Of a stretch of 64,000 nucleotides of DNA, positions 34,377 to 46,331 are shown piece by piece. The DNA lies in contig NZ_JAMDGY010000069.1 in the NCBI RefSeq assembly GCF_028656955.1, forward strand, positions 1 through 64,000, given 5' to 3'. A program made the position numbers and the translations under genes. Position 1 is the stretch's first letter, and each line of letters starts with the position of its first letter. Source of the DNA: Pseudomonas fontis (GTDB taxonomy: Bacteria; Pseudomonadota; Gammaproteobacteria; Pseudomonadales; Pseudomonadaceae). A model generated the notes under the pieces. That model had not been told where the DNA came from. It saw nothing but the letters and a program-made list of their open reading frames with translations, and made no database searches.

Positions 34377-37208
34377 ATGCAAGAAAGCGTGATGCAGCGC
34401 ATGTGGAACAGCGCCCACCTTTCAGGTGGTAACGCTGCCTATGTGGAAGAGCTCTACGAGCTCTACCTGCACGACCCTAACGCTGTGCCAGAAGAGTGGC
34501 GCACTTACTTCCAGAAGTTGCCCGCTGAAGGCAGCACTGCCACCGATGTATCGCACTCGACGATCCGCGACCATTTCGTACTGCTGGCAAAGAACCAGCG
34601 CCGCGCCCAACCGGTTTCCGCCGGGAGCGTGAGCAGTGAACACGAGAAGAAGCAGGTTGAAGTGCTGCGACTGATCCAGGCCTACCGTATGCGCGGCCAC
34701 CAAGCCGCGAAGCTCGACCCCCTGGGGTTGTGGCAGCGCCCTGCGCCAGTAGACCTGTCGATCAATCATTACGGCTTGACCAATGCCGATCTTGATACGA
34801 CCTTCCGTGCCGGCGACCTGTTCATCGGCAAAGAGGAAGCGAGCCTACGCGAAATCTTCGACGCTTTGCAGCAGACATATTGCCGCACCATTGGCGCCGA
34901 ATTCACCCACATCGTCGACTCCGAGCAGCGCAGCTGGTTCCAGCAGCGTCTGGAGAGCGTTCGTGGGCGCCCAGCTTTCTCCGCGGATATCCAAAGCCAC
35001 CTGCTCGAGCGCATCACTGCAGCAGAAGGCCTGGAAAAGTACCTGGGTACCAAATACCCGGGCACCAAGCGTTTCGGCCTGGAAGGTGGCGAGAGCCTGA
35101 TTCCGATGCTGGACGAGCTGATTCAGCGCTCCGGTTCCTACGGCACCAAGGAAGTTGTAATCGGCATGGCCCACCGTGGCCGTCTGAACGTGCTGGTCAA
35201 CACCTTCGGCAAGAACCCGCGCGAGCTGTTCGACGAGTTCGAAGGCAAGAAGAAGGTCGAGCTGGGTTCCGGTGACGTCAAATACCACCAGGGCTTCTCG
35301 TCCAACGTGATGACCGCAGGCGGCGAAGTCCACCTGGCCATGGCGTTCAACCCTTCCCACCTGGAAATCGTCTCGCCAGTGGTAGAAGGTTCGGTGCGCG
35401 CCCGTCAGGACCGTCGCAACGACAGCGTGGGTGACAAGGTTCTGCCGATCAACCTGCACGGTGATGCTGCCTTCGCCGGTCAAGGCGTGGTCATGGAAAC
35501 CTTCCAGATGTCGCAGACCCGCGGTTTCAAGACCGGCGGTACTGTTCACATCGTGATCAACAACCAGGTTGGTTTCACCATCAGCAACCCGCTGGACTCG
35601 CGTTCCACCGAGTACTGCACCGACGTCGCCAAGATGATTCAGGCGCCGATCCTGCACGTTAACGGTGATGATCCGGAAGCCGTGCTGTTCGTGACCCAGC
35701 TGGCCGTCGACTACCGCATGCAGTTCAAGCGTGACGTGGTCATCGACCTGGTCTGCTACCGCCGTCGCGGTCACAACGAAGCGGATGAGCCTAACGGCAC
35801 CCAACCGCTGATGTACCAGCAGATCACCAAGCAGCGCACCACCCGCGAGCTGTACGCCGAAAGCCTGATCCAGTCCGGTCGTCTCGATGTCGAGCGCGTC
35901 CAGGCCAAGGTCGACGAGTACCGCAATGCGCTGGACAACGGTCTGCACGTGGTAAAAAGCCTGGTCAAAGAGCCGAACAAGGAACTGTTCGTCGACTGGC
36001 GTCCGTACCTGGGCCACGCCTGGACTGCGCGTCACGACACCCGCTTCGACCTGAAGACCCTGCAAGAGCTGTCGGCCAAGTTGCTCGAGCTGCCAGAAGG
36101 CTTCGTGGTTCAGCGCCAAGTGTCGAAGATCTACGAAGACCGCCAGAAGATGCAGGCCGGTGGCTTGCCGATCAACTGGGGCTATGCCGAAACCATGGCC
36201 TACGCCACCCTGGCCTTCGAAGGTCACCAGATCCGCATGACGGGTCAGGATATCGGTCGCGGCACGTTCTCGCACCGCCACGCGGTACTGCACAACCAGA
36301 AAGACGCCAGCACCTACATTCCGCTGCAGAACCTCTATAAAGGTCAGCCACGTTTCGACTTGTACGATTCGTTCCTGTCCGAAGAGGCCGTGCTGGCATT
36401 CGAGTACGGCTACTCGACTACCCAGCCAAATGCACTGGTTATCTGGGAAGCACAGTTCGGCGACTTCGCCAACGGTGCACAAGTGGTTGTCGACCAGTTC
36501 ATCACCAGCGGCGAGCACAAGTGGGGCCGTCTGTGCGGTCTGACCATGCTGTTGCCACACGGTTATGAAGGGCAGGGGCCTGAGCACTCCTCGGCACGTC
36601 TGGAGCGTTACCTGCAGCTGTGCGCCGAGCACAACGTCCAGGTCTGCGTCCCGACTACCCCGGCACAGATCTACCACCTGCTGCGTCGTCAGGTCATTCG
36701 TCCGCTGCGTAAGCCGCTGATCGTACTGACACCCAAGTCGCTGTTGCGCCACAAGCTGGCCATCTCGACCCTGGAAGACTTGGCCGAAGGCTCGTTCCAG
36801 ACGGTAATCCCGGAAATCGATACCCTCGATCCGGCCAAGGTTACCCGCCTGGTCCTGTGCAGCGGCAAGGTCTACTACGATCTGCTGGAAAAACGCCGTG
36901 CCGAAGGTCGTGAAGACATCGCCATCGTGCGTATCGAGCAACTGTATCCGTTCCCTGAAGACGATCTGGTTGAAATCCTCGCGCCATACACCAACTTGCA
37001 AAACGTGGTGTGGTGTCAGGAAGAACCGATGAACCAGGGCGCTTGGTACAGCAGCCAGCACCACATGCGTCGCATCCTGACTCGTCACAAAAAGGACCTG
37101 GTCCTTGAGTACGCCGGTCGTGACGCGTCGGCAGCACCTGCCTGTGGTTACGCTTCGATGCACGCCGAGCAGCAGGAAAAACTGCTGCAAGATGCCTTCA
37201 CTGTTTAA
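34377..37208 (+). CDS. sucA: 2-Oxoglutarate dehydrogenase E1
   Basis: A 943-residue thiamine-diphosphate decarboxylase, the E1 part of the 2-oxoglutarate dehydrogenase complex. The N-terminal E2-binding segment reads SGGNAAYVEELYELYLHDP. The ThDP/Mg site includes GDAAFAGQGVVMETFQMS and NNQVGFTIS. The pyrimidine domain has GQDIGRGTFSHRHAVLHNQ and WEAQFGDFANGAQVV. Length and motifs are full. The ATG at 34377 has GAGGGTGA upstream. sucB follows after 42 bp. Confidence 0.97.
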   Translation: MQESVMQRMWNSAHLSGGNAAYVEELYELYLHDPNAVPEEWRTYFQKLPAEGSTATDVSHSTIRDHFVLLAKNQRRAQPVSAGSVSSEHEKKQVEVLRLIQAYRMRGHQAAKLDPLGLWQRPAPVDLSINHYGLTNADLDTTFRAGDLFIGKEEASLREIFDALQQTYCRTIGAEFTHIVDSEQRSWFQQRLESVRGRPAFSADIQSHLLERITAAEGLEKYLGTKYPGTKRFGLEGGESLIPMLDELIQRSGSYGTKEVVIGMAHRGRLNVLVNTFGKNPRELFDEFEGKKKVELGSGDVKYHQGFSSNVMTAGGEVHLAMAFNPSHLEIVSPVVEGSVRARQDRRNDSVGDKVLPINLHGDAAFAGQGVVMETFQMSQTRGFKTGGTVHIVINNQVGFTISNPLDSRSTEYCTDVAKMIQAPILHVNGDDPEAVLFVTQLAVDYRMQFKRDVVIDLVCYRRRGHNEADEPNGTQPLMYQQITKQRTTRELYAESLIQSGRLDVERVQAKVDEYRNALDNGLHVVKSLVKEPNKELFVDWRPYLGHAWTARHDTRFDLKTLQELSAKLLELPEGFVVQRQVSKIYEDRQKMQAGGLPINWGYAETMAYATLAFEGHQIRMTGQDIGRGTFSHRHAVLHNQKDASTYIPLQNLYKGQPRFDLYDSFLSEEAVLAFEYGYSTTQPNALVIWEAQFGDFANGAQVVVDQFITSGEHKWGRLCGLTMLLPHGYEGQGPEHSSARLERYLQLCAEHNVQVCVPTTPAQIYHLLRRQVIRPLRKPLIVLTPKSLLRHKLAISTLEDLAEGSFQTVIPEIDTLDPAKVTRLVLCSGKVYYDLLEKRRAEGREDIAIVRIEQLYPFPEDDLVEILAPYTNLQNVVWCQEEPMNQGAWYSSQHHMRRILTRHKKDLVLEYAGRDASAAPACGYASMHAEQQEKLLQDAFTV

Positions 37209-37250
37209 TGCCATCGCGCACCAGAAACCGAATTTAAGGAACCACTGATA

Positions 37251-38459
37251 ATGGCTATCGAGATCAAAGCCCCTACTTTCCCGGAATCGGTTGCCGATGG
37301 CACCGTTGCCACCTGGCACAAAAAACCGGGCGACGCCGTCAAGCGTGACGACCTGATCGTCGACATCGAGACCGACAAGGTCGTCCTGGAAGTACTGGCC
37401 ACTGCCGACGGCGTGCTGGGCGCTATCGTCAAGAACGAAGGCGACACCGTTCTGTCCGACGAAGTCCTGGGCTCCATCGAAGCAGGCGGCGTTGCTGCTG
37501 CCGCTCCGGCTGCCGCCGCTGCTCCTGCTGCTGCCTCGGTTGCTGCCGACGCTGGCGAAGATGACCCGATCGCTGCACCGGCTGCTCGCAAGCTGGCTGA
37601 AGAGAACGGTATCGACCTGGCTTCCGTTGCTGGCACCGGCAAAGGCGGTCGTATCACCAAGGAAGACATCGTGGCTGCCGTGGCTGCCAAGAAGTCCGCA
37701 CCTGCTGCTGCGCCGGCTGCCAAGCCTGCCGCTGCTCCAGTAGTTGCCGCTGGCGACCGCACCGAGAAGCGTGTGCCGATGACCCGCGTTCGCGCTACCG
37801 TGGCCAAGCGCCTGGTAGAAGCACAGTCGAACATGGCGATGCTGACCACCTTCAACGAAGTCGACATGACCGAAGTCATGGCCCTGCGTTCGAAGTACAA
37901 GGACCTGTTCGAGAAGTCCCACAACGGCGTGCGCCTGGGCTTCATGTCGTTCTTCGTCAAGGCTGCCACCGAAGCGCTGAAACGCTTCCCGGCTGTCAAC
38001 GCCTCGATCGACGGTTCCGACATCGTCTACCACGGCTATGCCGACGTCGGCGTTGCCGTGTCCAGCGACCGTGGCCTGGTGGTACCTGTTCTGCGTAACG
38101 CCGAGCAGATGAGCCTGGCTGAAATCGAGAACGGCATCGCCACCTTCGGCAAGAAGGCCCGTGACGGCAAGCTGTCCATCGACGAGATGACCGGTGGTAC
38201 CTTCACCATCACCAACGGTGGTACTTTCGGTTCGATGATGTCGACCCCGATCGTCAACCCGCCGCAGGCCGCGATTCTGGGTATGCACAACATCATCCAG
38301 CGTCCAATGGCGATCAATGGTCAAGTGGTCATCCGTCCGATGATGTACCTGGCGCTGTCTTACGATCACCGCCTGATCGACGGTAAAGAAGCTGTGACCT
38401 TCCTGGTGACCATCAAGAACCTGCTGGAAGACCCAGCGCGTCTGCTGCTGGACATCTGA
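37251..38459 (+). CDS. sucB: Dihydrolipoyl succinyltransferase E2
   Basis: A 402-residue core subunit of the 2-oxoglutarate dehydrogenase complex. One lipoyl domain (about 1-77) carries the lipoylated Lys in [11 protein letters not shown]. An Ala/Pro-rich linker follows, then a peripheral-subunit-binding domain ([24 protein letters not shown]), a second Ala-rich linker and the catalytic domain. The latter has the acyltransferase His in [13 protein letters not shown] near the C terminus. It moves the succinyl group to CoA. Confidence 0.97.
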   Translation: MAIEIKAPTFPESVADGTVATWHKKPGDAVKRDDLIVDIETDKVVLEVLATADGVLGAIVKNEGDTVLSDEVLGSIEAGGVAAAAPAAAAAPAAASVAADAGEDDPIAAPAARKLAEENGIDLASVAGTGKGGRITKEDIVAAVAAKKSAPAAAPAAKPAAAPVVAAGDRTEKRVPMTRVRATVAKRLVEAQSNMAMLTTFNEVDMTEVMALRSKYKDLFEKSHNGVRLGFMSFFVKAATEALKRFPAVNASIDGSDIVYHGYADVGVAVSSDRGLVVPVLRNAEQMSLAEIENGIATFGKKARDGKLSIDEMTGGTFTITNGGTFGSMMSTPIVNPPQAAILGMHNIIQRPMAINGQVVIRPMMYLALSYDHRLIDGKEAVTFLVTIKNLLEDPARLLLDI

Positions 38460-38472
38460 TAGCGTTTCCCGG

Positions 38473-38502
38473 GCCGGTGTTCGCCGCAAGGCGTGCACCG
38501 GC
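38473..38502 (+). other. Stem-loop in the sucB-lpdG gap
   Basis: GCCGGTG pairs with CACCGGC and, inside a 2+2 internal loop, CGCC pairs with GGCG around a GCAA (GNRA) tetraloop. No T-tract follows, so it is more likely an mRNA stability or processing element than a terminator. Confidence 0.55.
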
Positions 38503-38565
38503 TTGCGGTCGAAAAAGATTCAGCTTCGTCCCACGGCAGCCCCCACAAGGGGTTGCCCGGTTTGA

Positions 38566-40020
<1,455 letters not shown>

Positions 40021-40050
40021 ATAATAAGAAACCACGGCGGACGGCCCGTC

Positions 40051-40074
40051 GTGAGTCTTGCGTGCATGACTCAC
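40051..40074 (+). other. Stem-loop in the lpdG-sucC gap
   Basis: GTGAGTC (40051-40057) pairs with GACTCAC (40068-40074). Further GC-rich complementary segments surround it in the 178-bp gap, which contains no gene. No T-run follows. Confidence 0.5.
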
Positions 40075-40198
40075 CGCGGAAACTCCGCCGGACTCAAGCC
40101 TGACGGGGAAAACCTCGCTGGTAAGCGGTCACAGGTGGCGCGGCACTCCCAAAGAGCGCAGCGCCGAAGCGCAGTACCTAACGAAGACGGTAAAAAGC

Positions 40199-41365
40199 AT
40201 GAATCTTCACGAGTATCAGGGTAAGCAGCTGTTCGCTGAATACGGCCTGCCAGTTTCCAAGGGTTTCGCAGTCGACACCCCTGAAGCTGCAGCAGAAGCC
40301 TGCGAAAAGATCGGTGGCACCGAGTGGGTTGTCAAAGCCCAGGTTCACGCCGGTGGTCGCGGTAAAGCGGGCGGCGTCAAGCTGGTTCGCAGCAAAGAAG
40401 ACGCCAAGGCGTTCGCTGCGCAGTGGTTGGGCAAGCGTCTGGTGACTTACCAGACCGACGCCAACGGTCAGCCAGTGACCAAGATCCTGGTTGAATCCTG
40501 CACTGACATCGCCAAAGAGCTGTACCTGGGCGCTGTAGTGGATCGTTCGAGCCGTCGCATCGTGTTCATGGCTTCCACCGAAGGTGGCGTGGACATCGAG
40601 AAAGTCGCTCACGACACTCCTGAGAAGATCATCAAGGCTACTATCGATCCACTGGTTGGCGCTCAGCCGTTCCAGGGTCGTGAACTGGCGTTCCAGCTGG
40701 GTCTGGAAGGCAAGCAAGTTGCACAGTTCGCCAAGATTTTCGTCGGCCTGGCCAAGCTGTTCAAAGAACACGACCTGGCCCTGCTGGAAGTTAACCCGCT
40801 GGTCATCAAGGCCGACGGCGACCTGCACTGCCTCGATGCCAAGATCAACATCGACGCTAACGCAATGTACCGTCAGCCTAAGCTGAAAACCTTCCACGAC
40901 CCGTCGCAAGACGACCCTCGTGAAGCACACGCTGCCAGCTTCGAGCTGAACTACGTGGCGCTGGAAGGCAACATCGGCTGCATGGTCAACGGTGCTGGCC
41001 TGGCCATGGGTACCATGGACATCGTCAACCTGCATGGCGGCAAGCCTGCCAACTTCCTCGACGTTGGTGGTGGTGCTACCAAAGAACGCGTTACCGAAGC
41101 GTTCAAGATCATCCTGTCCGACAGCAATGTCGCGGCGGTACTGGTCAACATCTTCGGCGGCATCGTTCGTTGCGACATGATTGCCGAAGGCATCATCGGT
41201 GCAGTGAAAGAAGTCGGCGTGAAAGTGCCGGTTGTTGTTCGTCTGGAAGGCAACAACGCTGAACTGGGCGCTAAAGTACTGGCAGAAAGCGGTTTGAACA
41301 TCATTGCGGCAACCAGCCTGACCGACGCTGCTCAACAAGTTGTCAAAGCTGCGGAGGGCAAGTAA
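40199..41365 (+). CDS. sucC: Succinyl-CoA synthetase beta subunit
   Basis: A 388-residue ADP-forming subunit with an N-terminal ATP-grasp domain ([40 protein letters not shown]) and a C-terminal CoA-ligase domain containing [31 protein letters not shown] and [14 protein letters not shown]. With SucD it makes succinate and ATP from succinyl-CoA. Its TAA overlaps the sucD ATG (TAATG). Confidence 0.97.
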   Translation: MNLHEYQGKQLFAEYGLPVSKGFAVDTPEAAAEACEKIGGTEWVVKAQVHAGGRGKAGGVKLVRSKEDAKAFAAQWLGKRLVTYQTDANGQPVTKILVESCTDIAKELYLGAVVDRSSRRIVFMASTEGGVDIEKVAHDTPEKIIKATIDPLVGAQPFQGRELAFQLGLEGKQVAQFAKIFVGLAKLFKEHDLALLEVNPLVIKADGDLHCLDAKINIDANAMYRQPKLKTFHDPSQDDPREAHAASFELNYVALEGNIGCMVNGAGLAMGTMDIVNLHGGKPANFLDVGGGATKERVTEAFKIILSDSNVAAVLVNIFGGIVRCDMIAEGIIGAVKEVGVKVPVVVRLEGNNAELGAKVLAESGLNIIAATSLTDAAQQVVKAAEGK

Positions 41366-42249
41366 TGAGCGTCCTGATCAATAAAGACACCAAAGTCATC
41401 TGCCAGGGCTTCACCGGCTCGCAAGGTACTTTCCACTCCGAGCAAGCCATCGCCTACGGCACCAAGATGGTTGGCGGCGTGACCCCAGGCAAGGGTGGTA
41501 CTACCCACCTGAACCTGCCAGTGTTCAACACCGTTAAAGAAGCCGTAGCGGCTACCGGTGCTGACGCTTCGGTCATCTACGTTCCGGCTCCTTTCTGCAA
41601 AGACTCGATCCTGGAAGCGGCCTTCGGCGGCATCAAGCTGATCGTTTGCATCACTGAAGGCATTCCTACCCTGGACATGCTGGATGCCAAGGTCAAGTGC
41701 GACGAGCTGGGTGTTACCCTGATCGGCCCTAACTGCCCAGGCGTCATCACTCCAGGCGAGTGCAAGATCGGCATCATGCCAGGTCACATTCACTTGCCAG
41801 GCAAGGTCGGTATCGTTTCGCGTTCCGGCACCCTGACCTATGAAGCGGTCAAGCAGACTACTGACGCTGGTTTCGGTCAGTCCACCTGCGTTGGTATCGG
41901 CGGTGACCCGATCCCAGGCTCGAACTTCATCGACATCCTGAAGCTGTTCCAGGAAGACCCACAGACCGAAGCGATCGTCATGATCGGCGAGATCGGTGGT
42001 TCGGCTGAAGAAGAAGCGGCTGCCTACATCAAGGCACACGTGACCAAGCCAGTGGTTTCCTACATTGCTGGTGTGACTGCCCCTGCGGGCAAGCGCATGG
42101 GCCATGCTGGCGCCATCATCTCTGGCGGCAAAGGCACTGCAGACGAGAAATTCGCTGCACTGCAAGACGCAGGTGTCAAAACCGTGCGTTCGCTGGCAGA
42201 CATCGGCAAGGCCCTGGCTGAGCTGACTGGTTGGGAAGCGAAGAAGTAA
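41365..42249 (+). CDS. sucD: Succinyl-CoA synthetase alpha subunit
   Basis: A 294-residue subunit that binds CoA and carries the phosphorylated histidine. It has the CoA-binding [15 protein letters not shown] and TPGKGG, the Cys-containing [20 protein letters not shown], and the active-site His in [18 protein letters not shown]. The ATG shares one base with the sucC stop. It is the last gene of the TCA cluster, followed by a stem-loop. Confidence 0.97.
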   Translation: MSVLINKDTKVICQGFTGSQGTFHSEQAIAYGTKMVGGVTPGKGGTTHLNLPVFNTVKEAVAATGADASVIYVPAPFCKDSILEAAFGGIKLIVCITEGIPTLDMLDAKVKCDELGVTLIGPNCPGVITPGECKIGIMPGHIHLPGKVGIVSRSGTLTYEAVKQTTDAGFGQSTCVGIGGDPIPGSNFIDILKLFQEDPQTEAIVMIGEIGGSAEEEAAAYIKAHVTKPVVSYIAGVTAPAGKRMGHAGAIISGGKGTADEKFAALQDAGVKTVRSLADIGKALAELTGWEAKK

Positions 42250-42278
42250 GCTGCGGCTGACTTTCGCTTTTTAGCCAC

Positions 42279-42304
42279 AAAGGCCACCTTCGGGTGGCCT
42301 TTGT
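42279..42304 (+). terminator. Terminator after sucD
   Basis: AAAGGCCACC-TTCG-GGTGGCCTTT, a 10-bp perfect stem with a stable tetraloop. The T-tract is only three to four bases. Confidence 0.78.
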
Positions 42305-42714
42305 GCGTTCTGGGGTGTGGGTTCCGTTCCGTTCTGTGGGCTTATCCGGTTCTTGTGGGCTGTTGCTGGCCCCCCAAAAAACCAAGAACCCAGAAAAAGC
42401 ATCGCGGGACCAGCCCGCTCCCCCCTCTCCAAATGTTCAGGTTGCACCCAAAAAACCAATTTTTATATTCGGTTGCGCCAAGTGCTACTCAAATGCTGTC
42501 ATTTACGCGACAAACAGATGCGCTCATCGGACAAGCACCCCTCTAGCATCGCGTTTCCCCGCCGATTTCGTTACCCTACGACTCACTTTGTGCCAGCCCC
42601 CCAAAAGGGAGCTACACGCTAAACGGGTCTGCTCCACCAGGGTAGACAGCATTTCCCTCACCCAAGGGGAAATCCTCCTCTAAATCCCGATTTCAGAAGT
42701 GTGGTATTTCCTTA
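42305..42714. other. Non-coding region ahead of brnQ
   Basis: 410 bp without a supportable gene. It contains a REP-like core, GCGGG-N5-CCCGC (42404-42418), followed by a CTCCCCC tail. No clear ribosome site lies directly before the brnQ ATG, so its leader may be regulated; no known riboswitch was recognised. Confidence 0.5.
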
Positions 42715-44028
42715 ATGAAAGTGTTGAAAGGCCAGGACATCCTGGCACTCGGCTTTATGACGTTCGCCTTGTTCGTCGGTGCTGGCAATATTATTTTCCC
42801 GCCTATCGTTGGCTTGCAGTCCGGTCCACATGTGTGGATGGCAGCCCTGGGCTTCCTGATCACCGCAGTTGGCCTGCCGGTCATCACCGTGGTCGCCCTG
42901 GCCAAGGTCGGCGGCGGCATGGATGCGCTGAGCAGCCCGATCGGCAAGGTCGCTGGCGGCCTGTTGGCGGCGGCGGCGTACCTCTCGGTCGGCCCGCTGT
43001 TCGCTACCCCGCGTACCGCAACCGTGTCGTTCGAAGTGGGCGTTGCCCCGCTGACCGGTGAAAGCCCGACAGCCCTGTTCATCTACAGCGTGGTGTACTT
43101 CGCTGTGGTGCTGGCCGTGTCGATGTACCCGGGCAAGCTGCTTGATACCGTGGGTCGCTTCCTCGCGCCGCTGAAGATCCTCGCCCTGGCGGTACTCGGC
43201 ATTGCCGCGTTCGCACTGCCAGCCGGGACCATCGGCGAGGCGCAACCCGCCTACGTCGCCGCGCCGTTCTCGCAAGGCTTCGTCAATGGCTACCTGACCA
43301 TGGATACCCTGGGCGCCCTGGTGTTCGGTATCGTCATCGTCAACGCCATCCGCTCGCGCGGTGTCGAGTCGCCTCAGCTGATCACCCGCTATGCCATCAT
43401 CGCCGGCCTGATCGCCGGTGTCGGCCTGGCCCTGGTGTACATCAGCCTGTTCCGCCTCGGTGCAGCCAGCCATGACATCGCCATGGGTGCAACCAACGGC
43501 GCTGCGGTACTGCACGCCTATGTGCAGCACACCTTCGGCTCGCTGGGCAGCGGTTTCCTTGCGGTGCTGATCGCGCTGGCCTGCCTGGTCACGGCAGTCG
43601 GCCTGACCTGCGCCTGTGCTGAATACTTCAGCCGCATCCTGCCGTTGTCGTACCGTGTGTTGGTGGTGCTGCTGGTCTTGTTCTCGCTGATGATCTCGAA
43701 CCTGGGCCTGACCAAGCTGATCCAGTTCTCCATTCCCGTGCTCACGGCGATCTATCCGCCGTGCATCGTGTTGGTGGCGCTGAGCTTCTGCAAAGAGCTG
43801 TGGAACTCGCAGTCGCGCATCATGGTGCCGGTAATGGCGGTTTCGCTGGTGTTCGGTGTGATCGATGCCCTCAAGGGCGCCGGCCTGGATGCCTGGCTGC
43901 CAACCTGGATGGCTCACCTGCCGCTGAGCGAGCAGGGCCTGGCGTGGTTGGTGCCATCGGTCGTGGTGCTGGCATTTGCCGCGCTGTTTGACCTGGTAGC
44001 CGGCAAGACGCGCGAAGTCACGGCCTAG
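42715..44028 (+). CDS. brnQ: Branched-chain amino acid:cation symporter
   Basis: A 437-residue LIVCS-family permease (BrnQ/BraB) with twelve predicted helices. The N-terminal [25 protein letters not shown] is the family signature. Such carriers take up Leu, Ile and Val with Na+ or H+. P. aeruginosa has braB just after sucD, so this is its syntenic counterpart. It ends at a strong terminator. The ATG at 42715 has only a weak ribosome site (CAGAAG, about 12 bases upstream). Confidence 0.9.
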   Translation: MKVLKGQDILALGFMTFALFVGAGNIIFPPIVGLQSGPHVWMAALGFLITAVGLPVITVVALAKVGGGMDALSSPIGKVAGGLLAAAAYLSVGPLFATPRTATVSFEVGVAPLTGESPTALFIYSVVYFAVVLAVSMYPGKLLDTVGRFLAPLKILALAVLGIAAFALPAGTIGEAQPAYVAAPFSQGFVNGYLTMDTLGALVFGIVIVNAIRSRGVESPQLITRYAIIAGLIAGVGLALVYISLFRLGAASHDIAMGATNGAAVLHAYVQHTFGSLGSGFLAVLIALACLVTAVGLTCACAEYFSRILPLSYRVLVVLLVLFSLMISNLGLTKLIQFSIPVLTAIYPPCIVLVALSFCKELWNSQSRIMVPVMAVSLVFGVIDALKGAGLDAWLPTWMAHLPLSEQGLAWLVPSVVVLAFAALFDLVAGKTREVTA

Positions 44029-44092
44029 GCCTGCGGTGTTGCCAGGGCCTGCTTGGGCCACAAGCCGGGATAGCCGGCCCTGACACCACCTG

Positions 44093-44129
44093 AAAAGCCC
44101 CACGTTCGCAAGCGAACGTGGGGCTTTTT
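44093..44129 (+). terminator. Terminator of brnQ
   Basis: GCCCCACGTTCGC-AA-GCGAACGTGGGGC, a 13-bp perfect stem, followed by five T and flanked upstream by four A. Confidence 0.92.
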
Positions 44130-44225
44130 CGTTTTTGGTTGTTTGACGTGTCTTTTTCAGCCGGTCAGCGTCGAAAGCCGGTCAATGCACTGAACGGTGC
44201 AGGCCACCTTCGATCGGGATCGCTC

Positions 44226-44966
44226 ATGAGCTTCATTCAAAACAATCTGATCAACTTGCTCGCTGTCTGCTGGTTCGCTGTCTGCTGGGGCGGCTACACC
44301 CGCTATGCCACCTGGAAGGGGCGTGATACCGCGTGCCTGGCCAGTGTGCTGCACCTCTACCGGGAAGATTGGATGCGCCGCATGCTGCTGCGTGACAACC
44401 GCATCGCAGACGCCAGCGTGATCGGCAACCTGGAGCGCAACGCGTCGTTCTTCGCCTCCAGTACGCTGATCATCCTCGCCGGTATCCTGACTGTGCTGGG
44501 CGCGTCAGACCGCGCACTGTCGTTGCTGGCTGACCTGCCGATGGTGCAGCAGGCATCCCAGGGCATGTCGGAAGTCAAGCTGCTGTGCCTGGCCACGGTG
44601 TTTGTCTACGCGTTCTTCACCTTCAGCTGGTGCATGCGCCAGTACAACTTTGCCGCCGTGCTGGTGGGCTCGGCGCCGATGGTCGGCGAGCGTCAGGTCA
44701 GCGAGCAGGAGCGCAAGGGTTTTGCCCTGCGTGCGGCACGGGTTATTTCGCTAGCGGCCAACCAGTTCAACTTCGGCCTGCGTTCGTACTACTTCGGCAT
44801 GGCGATGCTCAGCTGGTTCATCAGCCCGTGGCTGTTCATGCTGATGAGCACGGGCGTGGTATTGGTGCTGTATCGCCGCGAATTTCACTCCGACGTACTC
44901 GACGTGATGGTCTATACCCCTACAGAGGCGCCGTTGCCTGAGGTGAACAAGGAGTTGGTCGGATGA
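44226..44966 (+). CDS. DUF599 membrane protein
   Basis: A 246-residue protein with about four helices: near residues 8-25, 73-93, 118-138 and 195-222. RREDWMRRMLLRDNR-like wording after helix 1 and NLERNASFFASSTLIIL match the DUF599 family. Function unknown. The ATG at 44226 was chosen because the upstream frame overlaps the brnQ terminator. Its end overlaps the next gene by four bases (ATGA), so it is coupled to the MAPEG protein. Confidence 0.75.
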   Translation: MSFIQNNLINLLAVCWFAVCWGGYTRYATWKGRDTACLASVLHLYREDWMRRMLLRDNRIADASVIGNLERNASFFASSTLIILAGILTVLGASDRALSLLADLPMVQQASQGMSEVKLLCLATVFVYAFFTFSWCMRQYNFAAVLVGSAPMVGERQVSEQERKGFALRAARVISLAANQFNFGLRSYYFGMAMLSWFISPWLFMLMSTGVVLVLYRREFHSDVLDVMVYTPTEAPLPEVNKELVG

Positions 44967-45364
44967 GTATCCCGTTCTGGTGTGTATTGGTCAGCGCGAT
45001 CCTGATCTTCGTGGCGCGGATGCCGGTGGCCCGGGCGATGAAGGCGCAGGGCGGTTATGACAATCATCAGCCACGCAGCCAGCAGGCGCAGTTGACCGGC
45101 CTTGGCGCACGGGCAGTGGCGGCGCACCAGAACAGTTTCGAGGCGTTCATGTTGTTCGCCGTCGGCGTATTGATGGCGCATACCACGCAAACCCAGGGTT
45201 TTCTGATTGATGCGTTGGCGATCATCTTTGTCGTGGCGCGAATCTTCTATTTGCCGCTGTATTGGTATGACTTTGCCTGGCAGCGAAGTTTGGTCTGGGC
45301 GGTGGGCTTGGTGTGCTCATTGTTATTGATGCTGAGCCCGACCTTTCGCCAACTTCTGGCCTAA
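44963..45364 (+). CDS. MAPEG-family membrane protein
   Basis: A 133-residue four-helix membrane protein with the MAPEG look: a first-loop segment ARAMKAQGGYDNHQPRSQQAQLTGLGARAVAAHQNSFEA-type sequence rich in the conserved Arg, Asn and Glu, then HTTQTQ and LPLYWYDFAWQRS. Eukaryotic relatives are glutathione-dependent eicosanoid enzymes; the bacterial role is unknown. It overlaps the DUF599 gene and ends at a bidirectional terminator. Confidence 0.75.
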   Translation: MSIPFWCVLVSAILIFVARMPVARAMKAQGGYDNHQPRSQQAQLTGLGARAVAAHQNSFEAFMLFAVGVLMAHTTQTQGFLIDALAIIFVVARIFYLPLYWYDFAWQRSLVWAVGLVCSLLLMLSPTFRQLLA

Positions 45365-45366
45365 AT

Positions 45367-45397
45367 AAAAAAACCCGACAGTGTCGGGTTTTTTTTA
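45367..45397. terminator. Bidirectional terminator, MAPEG gene and small lipoprotein
   Basis: AACCCGACA-GTGTCGGGTT, with A-rich and T-rich flanks, between convergent genes. Confidence 0.9.
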
Positions 45398-45412
45398 TTC
45401 CAGAGAGGCTGC

Positions 45413-45697
45413 TTACTTGGCAGGCTCTGCCGGAGTAGCTTCTGGAGCGGCAGCTGGAGCAGCAGGAGTGGCCGGTGCGGCTTCCTCGGCGCGCTTTTGT
45501 TCCGCTTCAGCGCTGTCTTTGGCGGCTTCGGCGTTTTCTTTAGCGGCGTCGTTCACTTTATCCTGAGCTTCGTCCATCTTCTGCTGGGCTTGCTCCGCGT
45601 GTTGTTGAGCGTCCTGAGCCTTGTCTTCGGCTTTGTCACAAGCGGCGAGACCCAGAGCAGCGGCGAGCATGGCGGCATAAGCAAAAGTTTTACGCAT
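45413..45697 (-). CDS. Small Ala/Glu/Lys-rich lipoprotein
   Basis: A 94-residue lipoprotein with lipobox LGLAAC at about residues 15-20. The mature part is a near-continuous charged helix with repeats of the type KAEDKAQDAQQHAEQAQQ, followed by an Ala/Pro tail. It resembles small outer-membrane coiled-coil lipoproteins of pseudomonads. An AAGGAGA ribosome site precedes the ATG at 45697. Function unknown; expression is likely strong. Confidence 0.72.
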   Translation of the reverse strand: MRKTFAYAAMLAAALGLAACDKAEDKAQDAQQHAEQAQQKMDEAQDKVNDAAKENAEAAKDSAEAEQKRAEEAAPATPAAPAAAPEATPAEPAK

Positions 45698-45854
45698 GGG
45701 GTGTTTCTCCTTGTGGAATAACTTACTTGAACCATAAGAGTTCAAGCGTCCTGAATTAGTTCCGCGCACTTTACACATATATAAGTATCGGATCCATATA
45801 GACTTTTTTCTAGGCATGTGCATCGCCTGGATAATTAAGCAAGGTGCCGCACCG

Positions 45855-46331
45855 ATGAACGAAACACCGTTGAAGGCTCAAGCCCAGCGCTTTCTCTCTG
45901 CGTTGCGCCATTGTCAGGTTTTACAGATGCGTGTCGACGCGGCGGATGAAAAGGGCATGACCCTGGTCATGCCCTATTCGCCACGCATTGTCGGCAACCC
46001 GCAGAACGGCGCGATCCACGGTGGCGCAATCACCACCTTGATGGACACCACCTGCGGCATGGCCATTCTCTGTGGGCTCGGCGCCTTTGAAGTGTGCCCA
46101 ACCCTCGACCTGCGCATCGATTACCTGCACTCCAGCATTGCCGACCACGATGTGTACGGGTATGCCGAGTGTTTTCGCGTCACCCGCGACGTGATCTTCA
46201 TTCGCGGTTCGGCCTATCAGGACGATCCTGCCCGGCCTATCGCCCAGGCGGTTGGCACCTATATGCGCCTGGGTAAGGACATCAAAGGCGGCCTGGGCTT
46301 CTCCCAACGGCTGAAGGGGAGTGCGCAATGA
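45855..46331 (+). CDS. PaaI-type hotdog thioesterase, copy 1
   Basis: A 158-residue single-hotdog acyl-CoA thioesterase. The signature NPQNGAIHGGAITTLMDTTCGMAI holds the HGG motif and the Asp on the central helix used by PaaI-type enzymes, and CPTLDLRIDYLHSS follows. The substrate is unknown. The start at 45855 gives normal length. It overlaps a second thioesterase gene by four bases (ATGA). Confidence 0.82.
   Translation: MNETPLKAQAQRFLSALRHCQVLQMRVDAADEKGMTLVMPYSPRIVGNPQNGAIHGGAITTLMDTTCGMAILCGLGAFEVCPTLDLRIDYLHSSIADHDVYGYAECFRVTRDVIFIRGSAYQDDPARPIAQAVGTYMRLGKDIKGGLGFSQRLKGSAQ

Noticed and set aside
34845-38498. A 1217-codon open frame on the minus strand across sucA and sucB
   Set aside because: It is the antisense shadow of two well-recognised genes with high-GC third positions; no ribosome site or domain supports it.
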